Shown piece after piece: positions 16,482 through 25,704 of a stretch of DNA of 64,000 nt; the stretch's first letter is position 1; every line of letters starts with the position of its first letter. Source of the DNA: an uncultured Lachnospiraceae bacterium. Lineage in GTDB: Bacteria > Bacillota > Clostridia > Lachnospirales > Lachnospiraceae. The DNA is taken from assembly GCA_910579735.1 (NCBI GenBank), contig CAJTUZ010000007.1:40699-104698 (forward strand), written 5' to 3'. The notes under the pieces are model-generated. The model was not told the origin of the DNA and did no database searches. It saw nothing but the letters and a program-made list of their open reading frames with translations. The position numbers were made by a program, and so were the translations under genes.

Positions 16482-17789
16482 ATGCGGAAATTTCAGAAAA
16501 ATCAGATATTGGATATTATGGAGAACATCCATACCATACATCTGCGGGTCAAAGAGAAGCTCGGACAGAAAGAATACGATACGGTACAGACGGCGCTCAG
16601 TGACTGCCAGGAAGCTGCGATCCAGCTTGGAGAGGCAATCGAGCAGATAGCGGGTGAGGGAACGGATGTTGTCAGCTATCTGGAGCGCTACTGCGAAAGG
16701 GTTTATCAGATCAGTGTGGAGAGAGAGACTGTTTTGCCGCAGAAGGCTTATAAAAGTCTGGAAGAAAATCTGATCAAGGCCGAAAATGCGCTAAAGAGCA
16801 TGACGACTGAGAAAGTAGCGGTTTTTCTGCCTTATAAAGCGTCTATGTGGGATTCTCTGGAAAGTGTCTGGAGGGCGGCGGATGCGGACAGCGAATGGAC
16901 AAGTCTGGTGATGCCGATTCCGTATTTTACAAAGAATAAAGATGGCTCGCCGGGAGAAATGCAGTATGAGGGAGCAGATTTTCCGCCGTATGTGCCGATC
17001 GTTGACTGGCAGCAATATGCGCTGGAGGGACTGCAGCCGGATGTCATTTTTATTCATAATCCATATGATCAGTATAATCTGGTGACGACGGTCCATCCGT
17101 ATTTTTATGCCTCAAGGATCAGAAAGTATACAGATAAGCTGGTATATATACCCTATTTTGTACATAAAAATGAGGTTGTGCTGGAACACTACTGCATTCT
17201 GCCGGGAACGCTGTATGCTAACATGGTAATCCTGCAGTCGGAAAAGGTCAGAGAACAATATATAAGATATTATTCTGCTGCTTTGCCGGAATTGGTAAAA
17301 AAACTTGGAAAAACTGCAATTAAACAGAAATTTCAGGCTTTCGGATCTCCTAAACTGGATGTAGAGGAGACGAAGGAAACCTTGATTCCTGATAAGTGGA
17401 AACCTTTTTTAGAAAAAAACATCAAAGTTCTGTTCTTCAATACGCATTTGAGTAGTGTGATGAAAGGGAAAAGTGAGCAGTTTCTTAAAAAATTGGATTG
17501 GATATTTAATTATTTTCAAAAAAGAAAAGATGTGGTTTTATTATGGAGGCCTCATCCGTTAATGCTAGAAACAGCAGCGTCCATGAATCCGGAGGCTGTG
17601 GAACCTTATGTACAATTGGTGAACAGATATCGGGAAGAACAAGTTGGAATTTATGATGATTCCAAGGATCTGCACAGGGCCATTAATTTGTCTGATGCTT
17701 ATTACGGGGATACAAGTTCGGTGGTAGAATTGTTCAGACATCAGGGAAAACCGATCATGATTATGAATCATGAAGTCATAGATATATAA
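16482..17789 (+). CDS. CDP-glycerol/CDP-polyol phosphotransferase-like protein (TagB/TagF type)
   Basis: A 435-residue protein. Residues 1-105 form a helical N-terminal domain; from about residue 110 it is a GT-B-like polyol phosphotransferase. Motifs are VFLPYKASMWDSLESVW, IYIPYF-type YIPYFVHKNEV, LLWRPHPLM and, near the end, SDAYYGDTSSVVELF, which correspond to the HP and SDxxxTDxSS blocks of TagB/TagF enzymes that transfer polyol-phosphate from CDP-polyols. The start is ATG 16482, because the paralogue at 49171 starts at the equivalent residue (MRRFQK against MRKFQK). It is the first gene after the promoter pair at 16359 and is followed by licD and the CDP-glycerol-type fusion. The substrate could be CDP-glycerol or another CDP-linked polyol. 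Confidence 0.82.
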   Translation: MRKFQKNQILDIMENIHTIHLRVKEKLGQKEYDTVQTALSDCQEAAIQLGEAIEQIAGEGTDVVSYLERYCERVYQISVERETVLPQKAYKSLEENLIKAENALKSMTTEKVAVFLPYKASMWDSLESVWRAADADSEWTSLVMPIPYFTKNKDGSPGEMQYEGADFPPYVPIVDWQQYALEGLQPDVIFIHNPYDQYNLVTTVHPYFYASRIRKYTDKLVYIPYFVHKNEVVLEHYCILPGTLYANMVILQSEKVREQYIRYYSAALPELVKKLGKTAIKQKFQAFGSPKLDVEETKETLIPDKWKPFLEKNIKVLFFNTHLSSVMKGKSEQFLKKLDWIFNYFQKRKDVVLLWRPHPLMLETAASMNPEAVEPYVQLVNRYREEQVGIYDDSKDLHRAINLSDAYYGDTSSVVELFRHQGKPIMIMNHEVIDI

Positions 17790-17817
17790 AAACAGCTTTA
17801 CAATATGAGGTGAAAAT

Positions 17818-18633
17818 GTGAATGTACATCATTTGACTGATGATGAATTACGCCGGGTTCAGATGATCCAGCTGGAAATGCTCAAAGAAGTTGACAGAAT
17901 CTGTACTCTTTGCGGGATTCATTATAATATCATAGCGGGTACGCTGCTTGGCGCCGTGCGGCATAAAGGCTATATTCCGTGGGATGATGACGCAGATGTG
18001 GCGTTTTTAAGGGATGAATATGAAAAGTTTCGGATTGCCTGTAAGACGGAATTAGATCATAGCAGATTCTATTTTCAGGATCATAGAAACACAACAGGCT
18101 ATCGCTGGGGGTATGGAAAACTCAGAAGAAAAGGGACCAGATTTCTACGTGAACACCAGGAACACATGCCCTATGAACAGGGGATTTTTATTGATATATT
18201 TCCGCTTGATCCTGTTTCGGATTATAAGTTTGTGAGGACATTGCAGAATTTTCATTGTTATTGTATCCGAAAGGCGATGTGGGCGCCGGTTGGTATGATA
18301 GCTTCAAAGAATCGTTTTTTAAAAGGCTGGTATAAGCTTTTAAATAATATTCCGGCAGATGTTTTATACGGGTATTTCAACAGATATGTACGCAGATTAA
18401 ATAGAAAGAAGACAAGATGGGTTCGCATCCTGACTTTTCCAACACCCAATAAGGAATATGGATATTTGCGGGAATGGTATGAGAACAGTGAAAAAATATT
18501 ATTTGAAGATGAGATCTTCTGGGGGATTAAAAATTTTGATGCATACCTGTCATTTAAGTTTGGTGATTATATGAAACTGCCGCCGATAGAAATGCGGAAA
18601 GTACATCCGGTAACAGAGTTACAGTGTCTATAA
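17818..18633 (+). CDS. LicD family phosphotransferase
   Basis: A 271-residue LicD homologue. The conserved block near residues 40-62 is AGTLLGAVRHKGYIPWDDDA then DVAF, and the second block is QGIFIDIFPLDPVSD. Both match the LicD gene at 169, though the C-terminal halves differ. GTG 17818 has GAGG about seven bases upstream. It lies between the CDP-polyol phosphotransferase and the cytidylyltransferase fusion, a neighbourhood consistent with transfer of a CDP-activated phospho-alcohol to a glycan. Whether the group is phosphocholine, phosphoglycerol or another is open; no choline uptake or choline kinase gene is visible. Confidence 0.85.
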   Translation: MNVHHLTDDELRRVQMIQLEMLKEVDRICTLCGIHYNIIAGTLLGAVRHKGYIPWDDDADVAFLRDEYEKFRIACKTELDHSRFYFQDHRNTTGYRWGYGKLRRKGTRFLREHQEHMPYEQGIFIDIFPLDPVSDYKFVRTLQNFHCYCIRKAMWAPVGMIASKNRFLKGWYKLLNNIPADVLYGYFNRYVRRLNRKKTRWVRILTFPTPNKEYGYLREWYENSEKILFEDEIFWGIKNFDAYLSFKFGDYMKLPPIEMRKVHPVTELQCL

Positions 18634-18679
18634 GAAATATAAATAATTACAATGAGGGAAAGGTAAGGAAGAAACGCTC

Positions 18680-20020
18680 ATGAAGAAAGTCATTACATAC
18701 GGTTCATTCGATTTATTTCATGAAGGGCATTACCGGTTATTACAGCGGGCAAAGGCATTGGGGGATTATCTGATCGTTGGAGTAACTACGGAGCATTACG
18801 ATGAGTCACGCGGGAAAATGAACGTAGTAGATTCTTTGATGGATCGTATTGAAAATGTAAAAAAGACCGGTTTTGCAGATGAGATTATCATAGAAGATCA
18901 CGAAGGACAAAAAATCGAGGATATTATGAAATACGGGATTGACGTTTTTACTGTTGGTTCCGATTGGACAGGAGTTTTTGACTTTTTAAAGAATTATTGT
19001 GAGGTTGTTTATCTGGAAAGAACGAAAGATATATCAAGTACGATGCTGCGTGCGAAGAAGTATAACATTATCCGTCTGGGGATTATTGGGACCGGGCGTA
19101 TTGCGGCACGCATGGTGCCTGAAGCGAAATACGTAAGCGGGATAAACGTAGATGCGGTTTATAATCCGCATATAGAGAGTGCCAGGAGGTTTGCAAAGCA
19201 GTTTGAGACGAATAAGTACATGGATGATCTGGAAGAGTTTTATGCGGAAATAGATGCCGTATATATTGCTTCTCCGCATCAGACACACTATGAATATATT
19301 AAAAGCGCTATTCTGCATCAGAAACACGTTTTATGTGAAAAACCCATGGTTTTAAAAAGGGAGCAGGCGGAAGAAATGTTCCGGCTGGCAGAAGAAAATA
19401 AGGTCGTCTTAATGGAGGCAATCAAAACAGCGTATTGTCCGGGATTCAACCAACTATTGTCGATTGTGCGAAGCGGTGCGATCGGAAGTGTACGTGATGT
19501 GGAGGCATGTTTTACAAAATTGGAAAATCCGCTGCATCGTGAACTGACAGATACAGAATATGGCGGAAGTTTTACGGAATTGGGAAGCTATACAGTATTA
19601 CCGATTTTGAAAATATTGGGGAAGAATTATCGGGAATTGGAATTTAAATGTCAGACTGCCGCTAATGGTCTGGATATTTATACAAAGGCATATTTTACTT
19701 ATGAGAATGCTTTTGCAATATCGAAGAATGGTCTGGGCGTGAAATCAGAGGGACAGCTCATTGTTGCAGGGACAAGGGGATATATTGTCGTGGAGGCGCC
19801 ATGGTGGAAAACGACTTCTTTTGAGGTGCGATATGAAGACAGCAGTCAGAATGAAAAATATTTTTCAAAATTTCTAAAAGATGGACTTAGATATGAAATA
19901 GGAGATTTTGTATCCTGTATAAATGGTTTTGGAGAGAAACAATTCAAGCTGACAAAAGGGGAAAGCATTGCAATAGCAGAAATCATGGAAAAATTTTTGG
20001 AGACAAGAAATGCAAAGTAA
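18680..20020 (+). CDS. Fusion: glycerol-3-phosphate cytidylyltransferase-like + Gfo/Idh/MocA oxidoreductase
   Basis: Residues 1-130 are a TagD-type cytidylyltransferase: TYGSFDLFHEGHYRLLQRAK holds the HxGH nucleotide-binding motif and DISSTMLR is the closing block. Residues about 135-446 are a Gfo/Idh/MocA NAD(P)-dependent oxidoreductase: RLGIIGTGRIAARM is the dinucleotide-binding loop, and CEKPM carries the catalytic-region Lys. Together they could reduce or oxidise a sugar or polyol phosphate and activate it with CTP, giving a CDP-polyol. The family is known for CDP-glycerol synthesis in teichoic acid pathways; the fused pairing and its exact product are inference. AGGAAG precedes ATG 18680, and it overlaps the GT2 gene by 11 bases. 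Confidence 0.87.
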   Translation: MKKVITYGSFDLFHEGHYRLLQRAKALGDYLIVGVTTEHYDESRGKMNVVDSLMDRIENVKKTGFADEIIIEDHEGQKIEDIMKYGIDVFTVGSDWTGVFDFLKNYCEVVYLERTKDISSTMLRAKKYNIIRLGIIGTGRIAARMVPEAKYVSGINVDAVYNPHIESARRFAKQFETNKYMDDLEEFYAEIDAVYIASPHQTHYEYIKSAILHQKHVLCEKPMVLKREQAEEMFRLAEENKVVLMEAIKTAYCPGFNQLLSIVRSGAIGSVRDVEACFTKLENPLHRELTDTEYGGSFTELGSYTVLPILKILGKNYRELEFKCQTAANGLDIYTKAYFTYENAFAISKNGLGVKSEGQLIVAGTRGYIVVEAPWWKTTSFEVRYEDSSQNEKYFSKFLKDGLRYEIGDFVSCINGFGEKQFKLTKGESIAIAEIMEKFLETRNAK

Positions 20021-20978
20021 AAAGGTTTCAGTTATTATACCGGTTTATAATACGCTGAATTATTTGAATCGGTGCTTGGAGAGCGTAGTTTCGCAAACAT
20101 ATCAGAATATGGAAATCATCTGCATAGATGATGGTTCGACAGATGGATCTGAGAAGATAGTAGATGAGTTTGCGGCGAAGGATAAACGTATTATAGCTAT
20201 TCACCAAAAGAACAGGGGAGAAAGCAATGCCAGAAATACCGGACTGAGGACGGCCACCGGTGATTACATAGGGTTCATGGATTGTGATGACTGGATAGAG
20301 CCGGATATGTATGAGAGTCTTGTAAAAGCGTTGGAAGAGGAATGCGCGGATATGGCGATTGCCGGATTTTACCAGGAATATGAAGATCCGGGGAAACCCT
20401 GTATCGAGGTGCAGAATGAAAAGAACGTGGAACCAAAGAGGTTTGACGGAAGACAGCTTCTGCGGTATCTCTATGAGAGAGATTCCTATCGTGCATTTGC
20501 TTATATGTGGGATAAATTGTATAAAAGAGAAATCGTATGTGGTGATTCAGGAGAGCCGATATTTTTTGATGAAAGCCTTCAACTGGGAGGAGACGTTTTG
20601 TATCTGGCGCAATGCGCTTTGAACACAAAGCATGCGGTTTACATAGACAGAGCGTTTTATCACTATTTGCAGCGGAAAAAATCAGGGTTTCATATACCGG
20701 ATTTATCAAGGAAACGGGATCATATAAGAGCCTATCAGATTGTCGAAAAGAAATTTGAAGAACATTATGTAGAACCGTCTGTAATGGACTTTATTAAGCG
20801 GATAATCGCATATAACAGCAGCTGCGCAGCGGAAATTGCGTATGAGCAGCAAAATCAGGATATGCTGGAGATTTTTCAGAGCATCATGCGGAACTATGAG
20901 AACGAGTACCGCAGACTGAATGCCTCCAGAACAGAATGGATAAAACGTTTTGATGAGATATTGCAATATGAAATTTAA
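20010..20978 (+). CDS. GT2 glycosyltransferase
   Basis: A 322-residue family 2 transferase: SVIIPVYNTLNYLNRCLESV, EIICIDDGSTDGSEK, GFMDCDDWIEPDMYESLV (the acidic metal-binding block). The C-terminal half is helical with aromatic clusters, as in capsular or teichoic glycan GT2 proteins. It starts inside the end of the preceding fusion gene in another frame, which indicates co-translation. It is the last gene before the AT-rich block. It has no membrane segment. Confidence 0.87.
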   Translation: MQSKKVSVIIPVYNTLNYLNRCLESVVSQTYQNMEIICIDDGSTDGSEKIVDEFAAKDKRIIAIHQKNRGESNARNTGLRTATGDYIGFMDCDDWIEPDMYESLVKALEEECADMAIAGFYQEYEDPGKPCIEVQNEKNVEPKRFDGRQLLRYLYERDSYRAFAYMWDKLYKREIVCGDSGEPIFFDESLQLGGDVLYLAQCALNTKHAVYIDRAFYHYLQRKKSGFHIPDLSRKRDHIRAYQIVEKKFEEHYVEPSVMDFIKRIIAYNSSCAAEIAYEQQNQDMLEIFQSIMRNYENEYRRLNASRTEWIKRFDEILQYEI

Positions 20979-21034
20979 TATATAAGGACGGATGATTTAA
21001 TGTCGAAGATATGAAGAAAGGGGAGACATGATAT

Positions 21035-22201
21035 ATGCGTTGGAAAAATAAGGGGCATGAATATGATGAAGTATATCGCTGCATTTCCGCAAAAAAGGGA
21101 TTTTATCTGTTTGGCTGTGGAGATTATGGAAAGCAGTTTTTGAAATCATTTCAGAAAGATGTGCCTGTTATAGGATATATTGATAATAATCCGGCGAAAC
21201 AGAGGGAACTGATATGCGGAAAGAAATGTATCGGATTGAATAATCTGATTTTGAAAGAAGATGAGGGGATAATCCTGACAATATCTCAGATTGACCGTAC
21301 CGGAGCAATAGAACAGTTGGAACAGCAGGGATATCAAAAGGATATAGATTTTTTCCTGATAGAAGAATTTATTTCCGTGTTTTACCTTTATCGGTATGAT
21401 AAAGTATATTTTCTGAGCGTTTCCTTTCTTCCAAGTACAGTATGTAATCTGAAGTGCAGATATTGTCTGAATTTTAATCCTTTTGCAAAGGAATTTTATG
21501 TCAGGGATTGGGAAGCATTAAAGGCGGATGTAGATTTATTCTTTGCCAACGTGGATTATATTATGCTGTTTCATGTAAGCGGCGGGGAACCTATGCTGTA
21601 TCGCTATACAGCGGATTTGATTGAATATATTGACAAAAATTACCGGGACAGAATCGGTACATTACGAACAGTTACTAACGGGACGGTGGTTCCCACAGAG
21701 GAAATGCTGTGCAAACTTGGTAAGTGCAGGGTGGAAGTGACGGTAGATGATTATCGGGAAGCCGTACCCCAATATAATGTGCAGTTTGATGAATTGATAC
21801 GCAAAATGGAAGAATATCAGATTCCGTACTATATCAATAAAGCAGACAGCTGGGTGGATCTGGCGCCGGAAAAAACAGATTACTCTGCAATGACGGAAGA
21901 ATGGCTGATACAACATCGTTCCCGATGTGGCCAGACATGGCAGGAACTGCGGGACGGCAAATTATATAGCTGTAATTATGCGGCGTATGCTGCGGTGGCC
22001 GGCATTGCAGGAGAACAGGATTTAGAAGAAAGTTATGATCTGCGCAGACATACAGTAGATAAAAAGAAAGAATTGATTGAATTTCGTTTGGGATATACCG
22101 AAAAAGGTTATACAAATTTCTGTAAGAAATGCCGAGGTTTTACAGCGCATGATACGGACTTGGTAGAAGCGGCACTGCAGGTGAAGGAGAACAGTTGTTG
22201 A
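21035..22201 (+). CDS. Radical SAM protein with N-terminal Rossmann-like module
   Basis: A 388-residue protein. Residues about 15-115 are the recurrent Rossmann-like module (FYLFGCGDYGKQFLKSF, VIGYIDNNPAKQ). From about residue 128 it is a radical SAM domain: CNLKCRYC gives the C-x3-C-x2-C iron-sulfur ligands and HVSGGEPMLY is the GGEP SAM-binding motif. The C-terminus has Cys pairs (CNYAAYAAVAG, FCKKCRGF) that could bind an auxiliary cluster of SPASM type. Its role may be a radical modification of a sugar or of the flagellin glycan. A relative with the same architecture is at 35945. ATG 21035 follows GGGGAGA. Confidence 0.85.
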   Translation: MRWKNKGHEYDEVYRCISAKKGFYLFGCGDYGKQFLKSFQKDVPVIGYIDNNPAKQRELICGKKCIGLNNLILKEDEGIILTISQIDRTGAIEQLEQQGYQKDIDFFLIEEFISVFYLYRYDKVYFLSVSFLPSTVCNLKCRYCLNFNPFAKEFYVRDWEALKADVDLFFANVDYIMLFHVSGGEPMLYRYTADLIEYIDKNYRDRIGTLRTVTNGTVVPTEEMLCKLGKCRVEVTVDDYREAVPQYNVQFDELIRKMEEYQIPYYINKADSWVDLAPEKTDYSAMTEEWLIQHRSRCGQTWQELRDGKLYSCNYAAYAAVAGIAGEQDLEESYDLRRHTVDKKKELIEFRLGYTEKGYTNFCKKCRGFTAHDTDLVEAALQVKENSC

Positions 22202-22202
22202 C

Positions 22203-23300
22203 ATGAAACTGTATAATTGTCGTTTAGATGAGTTACATAATCGAATAGAGGGGCAGAGAGTAGTTTTATTTGGAGTCGGAGAATATTTTGAGCTATATAT
22301 GAAAGAAAAACTACCAATAGAGGTACTGAGGAGTGTTAACTATGCCGTTGATAATAGTCGGTATGATTCGGTATTACAAATTATGGATCATAAAGATATA
22401 TCGGTATACGCCCCTTCTAAATTATTGGGAGAAGATAAGTGTATCATATTGATCGGCAGCAGTAATTATATGAGTGAAATGTACGAACAGTTAAATAGTA
22501 TGAATCTGAGTGATGATATTAGCTGCTATATTTTTCCGCTAATTATGGTAAACAGTGCAGGGAAGCAGGATGTACAAATAAAGAAGCAGATAGAAATGAC
22601 CAAAACCTCTCCGCAAATACCGAGGATACTGCATAGTTTTTGGTTCAGTGGTGATAAAAAGCCGGAAACCTATCAAAAATGTATAGATAGTTGGAAAAAG
22701 GTATGTCCTGATTATGAAATTTATGAATGGACTATGGATAATTATGATTATACAAAGCATCCATTTATGCAAAAGGCAATCGCAGAAAAGAAATGGGCAT
22801 TTGCATCTGATTATGCAAGACTGGATGTTGTATACCATCAGGGAGGAATTTATCTGGATATGGATGTGGAATTGCTGCGTCCATTAGATAGTTTACTGGG
22901 ATGTGAGGCATTCTTTACATTTGATACCCAAAACGATATTGACTTGGGTACATTTGCAGCTAAAAAGGAGAATTTATTAGTAAAGAAATTAATGGGGTTA
23001 TACGACGGTATCGCTTTTTCGGGTGATATGAAAAGGATGAATCAGTTGTGCCAGCCGCGTTATATCAGGTCTGTATTAACAGAAGCAGGATTGGAGTTAA
23101 ACGGTGATATGCAGTTAATTGATGGCATGGTTTTTTTACCCAGAAATTATCTGGTGCCACAGGATAGTATTGTTTATGAATTTAGTGCAATGTCGGAAGA
23201 CACTATAGCGATACACCGGTATAATGCCGGTTGGAAAAACGGAGATTATCGTGAGAAGCGAATAGCAAATAATAGAAGAATTTGGAATTTGATAAAATAA
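22203..23300 (+). CDS. GT32 glycosyltransferase with N-terminal Rossmann-like module
   Basis: A 365-residue protein. Residues 15-115 match the Rossmann-like module (RVVLFGVGEYFELYMKEKL, VNYAVDNSRYDS). Residues about 135-330 are a glycosyltransferase family 32 (DXD sugar-binding) domain: IPRILHSFWFSG opens it, KWAFASDYARLDVVYHQGG then IYLDMDVELLRP carries the DxD metal site. ATG 22203 lies one base after the previous stop. GT32 members commonly add mannose, galactose or related sugars in capsule loci. The sugar here is not predictable. Confidence 0.85.
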   Translation: MKLYNCRLDELHNRIEGQRVVLFGVGEYFELYMKEKLPIEVLRSVNYAVDNSRYDSVLQIMDHKDISVYAPSKLLGEDKCIILIGSSNYMSEMYEQLNSMNLSDDISCYIFPLIMVNSAGKQDVQIKKQIEMTKTSPQIPRILHSFWFSGDKKPETYQKCIDSWKKVCPDYEIYEWTMDNYDYTKHPFMQKAIAEKKWAFASDYARLDVVYHQGGIYLDMDVELLRPLDSLLGCEAFFTFDTQNDIDLGTFAAKKENLLVKKLMGLYDGIAFSGDMKRMNQLCQPRYIRSVLTEAGLELNGDMQLIDGMVFLPRNYLVPQDSIVYEFSAMSEDTIAIHRYNAGWKNGDYREKRIANNRRIWNLIK

Positions 23301-23354
23301 ATCAATAGGAAGTACCTTGAGAGAGTTGCTTTGTAGGGAAAAGGAGAGATGAGT

Positions 23355-24353
23355 ATGAAAAAAACAATTATATACGGCATGGGAGAGTATTATAGAAAAA
23401 ATATTAAAAAATTACCTTCAAATTTAGATATAATTGCTTATGCGGAAAGTAATTATAATGATACAACTACCGCCACAGGCCGGCTTTTTGAAGGAAAGAG
23501 AGTTTTGTCTTTAGAGGAATTGGGGCAAGAAGATTATGATTATATTTATATTTGTACCAGCTATACTGCAGGAAATCGAATCTTTCAATATTTGATGAAT
23601 TATAACGTGGATATAAGAAAAATAAGATTTTTGAATAGAATAGATGTTTTAGAGGAAGGGGACGAATGGGAATATGAGGCAGAAGATGATAAATGCCTGA
23701 TATCAAAAATTGGTAATATACGGATTAGAGAACGTTATCTGACAGATTTTGATATTGTTGCTGAGGTTTTTATAAATAATGCTTACCGAATTAATTTTTT
23801 ACAGGAAAATGCGGTAGTCATTGATATTGGTATGAATATTGGAGCAGTCTCATTATATTTTGCATCTAAAGAATGGGTCAGTAAGGTATATGGGTTTGAA
23901 CCATTTCCAGATACATTTCAGCAGGCTCTGGACAATTTTGAACTAAATGATATTCATATAAAACGTAAGTTATACCCGATGAATGTTGCTTTATCTGATA
24001 AAGAGGAGGATATAGAGGTTGCAGTGAATAGTGAAAATACGGGTTGGAGAAGTATCATGTCCAAAGCAGATGATAAACGGAAAGAGAAAATATCCTGTAA
24101 GGATGCGTCTGAAGAAATCAGAAAGATTATTGATGAGAATGGAGATAAGAAAGTTATTCTGAAAGTTGATACAGAGGGTTCGGAGTTTGCTATATTTAAC
24201 TCTATCAAAAGAACCGATTTGCTTCATAAAATTGATGCCATTATGATTGAGTATCATAGAAATCCAAAAGAAATTATAGATTTATTGTCGTCATACTGTT
24301 TCAAATCTTTTGTTGTAGGGGAAAAAATAGGGATGATTTATGCCGTAAAATAG
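23355..24353 (+). CDS. FkbM family methyltransferase with N-terminal Rossmann-like module
   Basis: About 332 residues. The N-terminal ~100 carry the recurrent module (KTIIYGMGEYYRKNIKKL, IIAYAESNYN). From about residue 145 it is an FkbM-type SAM-dependent methyltransferase: VVIDIGMNIGAVSLYFASKE is motif I, FEPFPDTFQQAL the acidic ribose-binding region, and ILKVDTEGSEFAIF the FkbM signature. It would O-methylate a glycan sugar or related substrate. ATG 23355 is chosen because AAGGAG at 23341-23346 is eight bases upstream; ATG 23349 is too near. A second FkbM protein with the same layout is at 56047. Confidence 0.86.
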   Translation: MKKTIIYGMGEYYRKNIKKLPSNLDIIAYAESNYNDTTTATGRLFEGKRVLSLEELGQEDYDYIYICTSYTAGNRIFQYLMNYNVDIRKIRFLNRIDVLEEGDEWEYEAEDDKCLISKIGNIRIRERYLTDFDIVAEVFINNAYRINFLQENAVVIDIGMNIGAVSLYFASKEWVSKVYGFEPFPDTFQQALDNFELNDIHIKRKLYPMNVALSDKEEDIEVAVNSENTGWRSIMSKADDKRKEKISCKDASEEIRKIIDENGDKKVILKVDTEGSEFAIFNSIKRTDLLHKIDAIMIEYHRNPKEIIDLLSSYCFKSFVVGEKIGMIYAVK

Positions 24354-24383
24354 CAGCAAAATAAAGAGAAAGGTAATATATAC

Positions 24384-25667
24384 ATGAATAAGGAATTAAC
24401 CATTGTAATGACTACAGATGAAAATTATATTTTGCAGACGAGAGTGGCTATCTGGACTTTATTGGAAGCAGGAGAAAAAGATTCCTTTTTCAATATATAT
24501 ATTTTATGTGATTCGCAGCTTGAAGAGTGTAAACGGGAAAAAATTTATGTAATACAGAAAAAATGGACTAATGTTCACATTTCTTTTAAAGAAATTAACG
24601 AAAGTATATTTATGAATGCCAAAACGACGTCTTATATTCCAAAATCATCTTTTTACCGTATTCTCATACCGGATATTATAGAGGGTGACAGATGTCTGTT
24701 TTTAGATGGCGACATTATTATTAATACAGATTTGTCAGAAATATATAATATAGACTTGACGGGAAAGTATTTGGCAGGAGTAAAAGACTGCATGCTGCAA
24801 TGTAATATGAAAGAGTATGAAAATTACGGAGATACCATTGGAATTCCGGGAATGAGTGAATATATAAATGCCGGCGTATTGCTTATGAATTTGACGTTAA
24901 TGAGAGATGAGGATATGTCAAGGACATTTATTTCCTGTTTAAAAGATTATTATATGTTTATGGATCAGGATATTATGAATAAATGTTGTTTTGGAAAGAT
25001 TGTACAACTGGATTTAAAATATAATTTTTTTGCAGATTATTATAAGAAAACAGATAAATTAAAGGGTACTTTTTTTTCACAGAGAGAAATTGATGATGTA
25101 AATAAAGGTTTTGGCATTTTACATTTTCCGGGGAAATATAAGCCGTGGAATTGCATAAGGACAGGCGGTGCAGATTTGTGGTGGAAATGTGCCGAGAGAG
25201 CTTTATCAGCAGTTGATTATGAAGAACTATATAATAGTGCAGTAGAAAATACTCAAAAAAATGATTGGGAATACATACTTAATAGATGCAAAAATATTAA
25301 AGATGTTATTATAATAGGGTTTTCAGATATAGGAAAAGATGTGGCCGACTCTTTAATGCGATGCGGAATAGAGAATATAAAATGTTTTTGTGATAATAAT
25401 CGTGAGAAACAGTTATTGGAATATAATGCCATAAAGGTTTTGTCAATAGATCATGCGGATCTGGAATATCCGGAAGCTTTGTGGATAAATACAAGTCAGG
25501 CGGGTGCAAGAGATATCAATAAGCAGTTGCTGCTTAAAGGAATCAGGAAAGATAGTATATTAGTTTATACTGTTAAGTCAAAACTGTATTATGAAAATAT
25601 AGACGAGCAATACAGAGAGTATGAAGCAAAACAATATAGAATGAAGCAGTATGGAGAAATGAACTAG
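24384..25667 (+). CDS. GT8 glycosyltransferase with C-terminal Rossmann-like module
   Basis: A 427-residue protein. Residues 1-280 are family 8: LTIVMTTDENYILQTRVAIW, SSFYRILIPDIIEG, LFLDGDIIINTDL with the DxD site, INAGVLLMNL, and HFPGKYKPW with the family His. Residues about 310-400 carry the small Rossmann module (DVIIIGFSDIGKDVADSLM, IKCFCDNNREKQ). Here the module is at the C-terminus, while in its neighbours it is N-terminal. GT8 enzymes usually transfer galactose or glucose with retention. The intact gene contrasts with the truncated GT8 at 9755. Confidence 0.87.
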   Translation: MNKELTIVMTTDENYILQTRVAIWTLLEAGEKDSFFNIYILCDSQLEECKREKIYVIQKKWTNVHISFKEINESIFMNAKTTSYIPKSSFYRILIPDIIEGDRCLFLDGDIIINTDLSEIYNIDLTGKYLAGVKDCMLQCNMKEYENYGDTIGIPGMSEYINAGVLLMNLTLMRDEDMSRTFISCLKDYYMFMDQDIMNKCCFGKIVQLDLKYNFFADYYKKTDKLKGTFFSQREIDDVNKGFGILHFPGKYKPWNCIRTGGADLWWKCAERALSAVDYEELYNSAVENTQKNDWEYILNRCKNIKDVIIIGFSDIGKDVADSLMRCGIENIKCFCDNNREKQLLEYNAIKVLSIDHADLEYPEALWINTSQAGARDINKQLLLKGIRKDSILVYTVKSKLYYENIDEQYREYEAKQYRMKQYGEMN

Positions 25668-25704
25668 GAGCTATGCCGTGCATTGTCTGAGGAGGAAATG
25701 ATGA

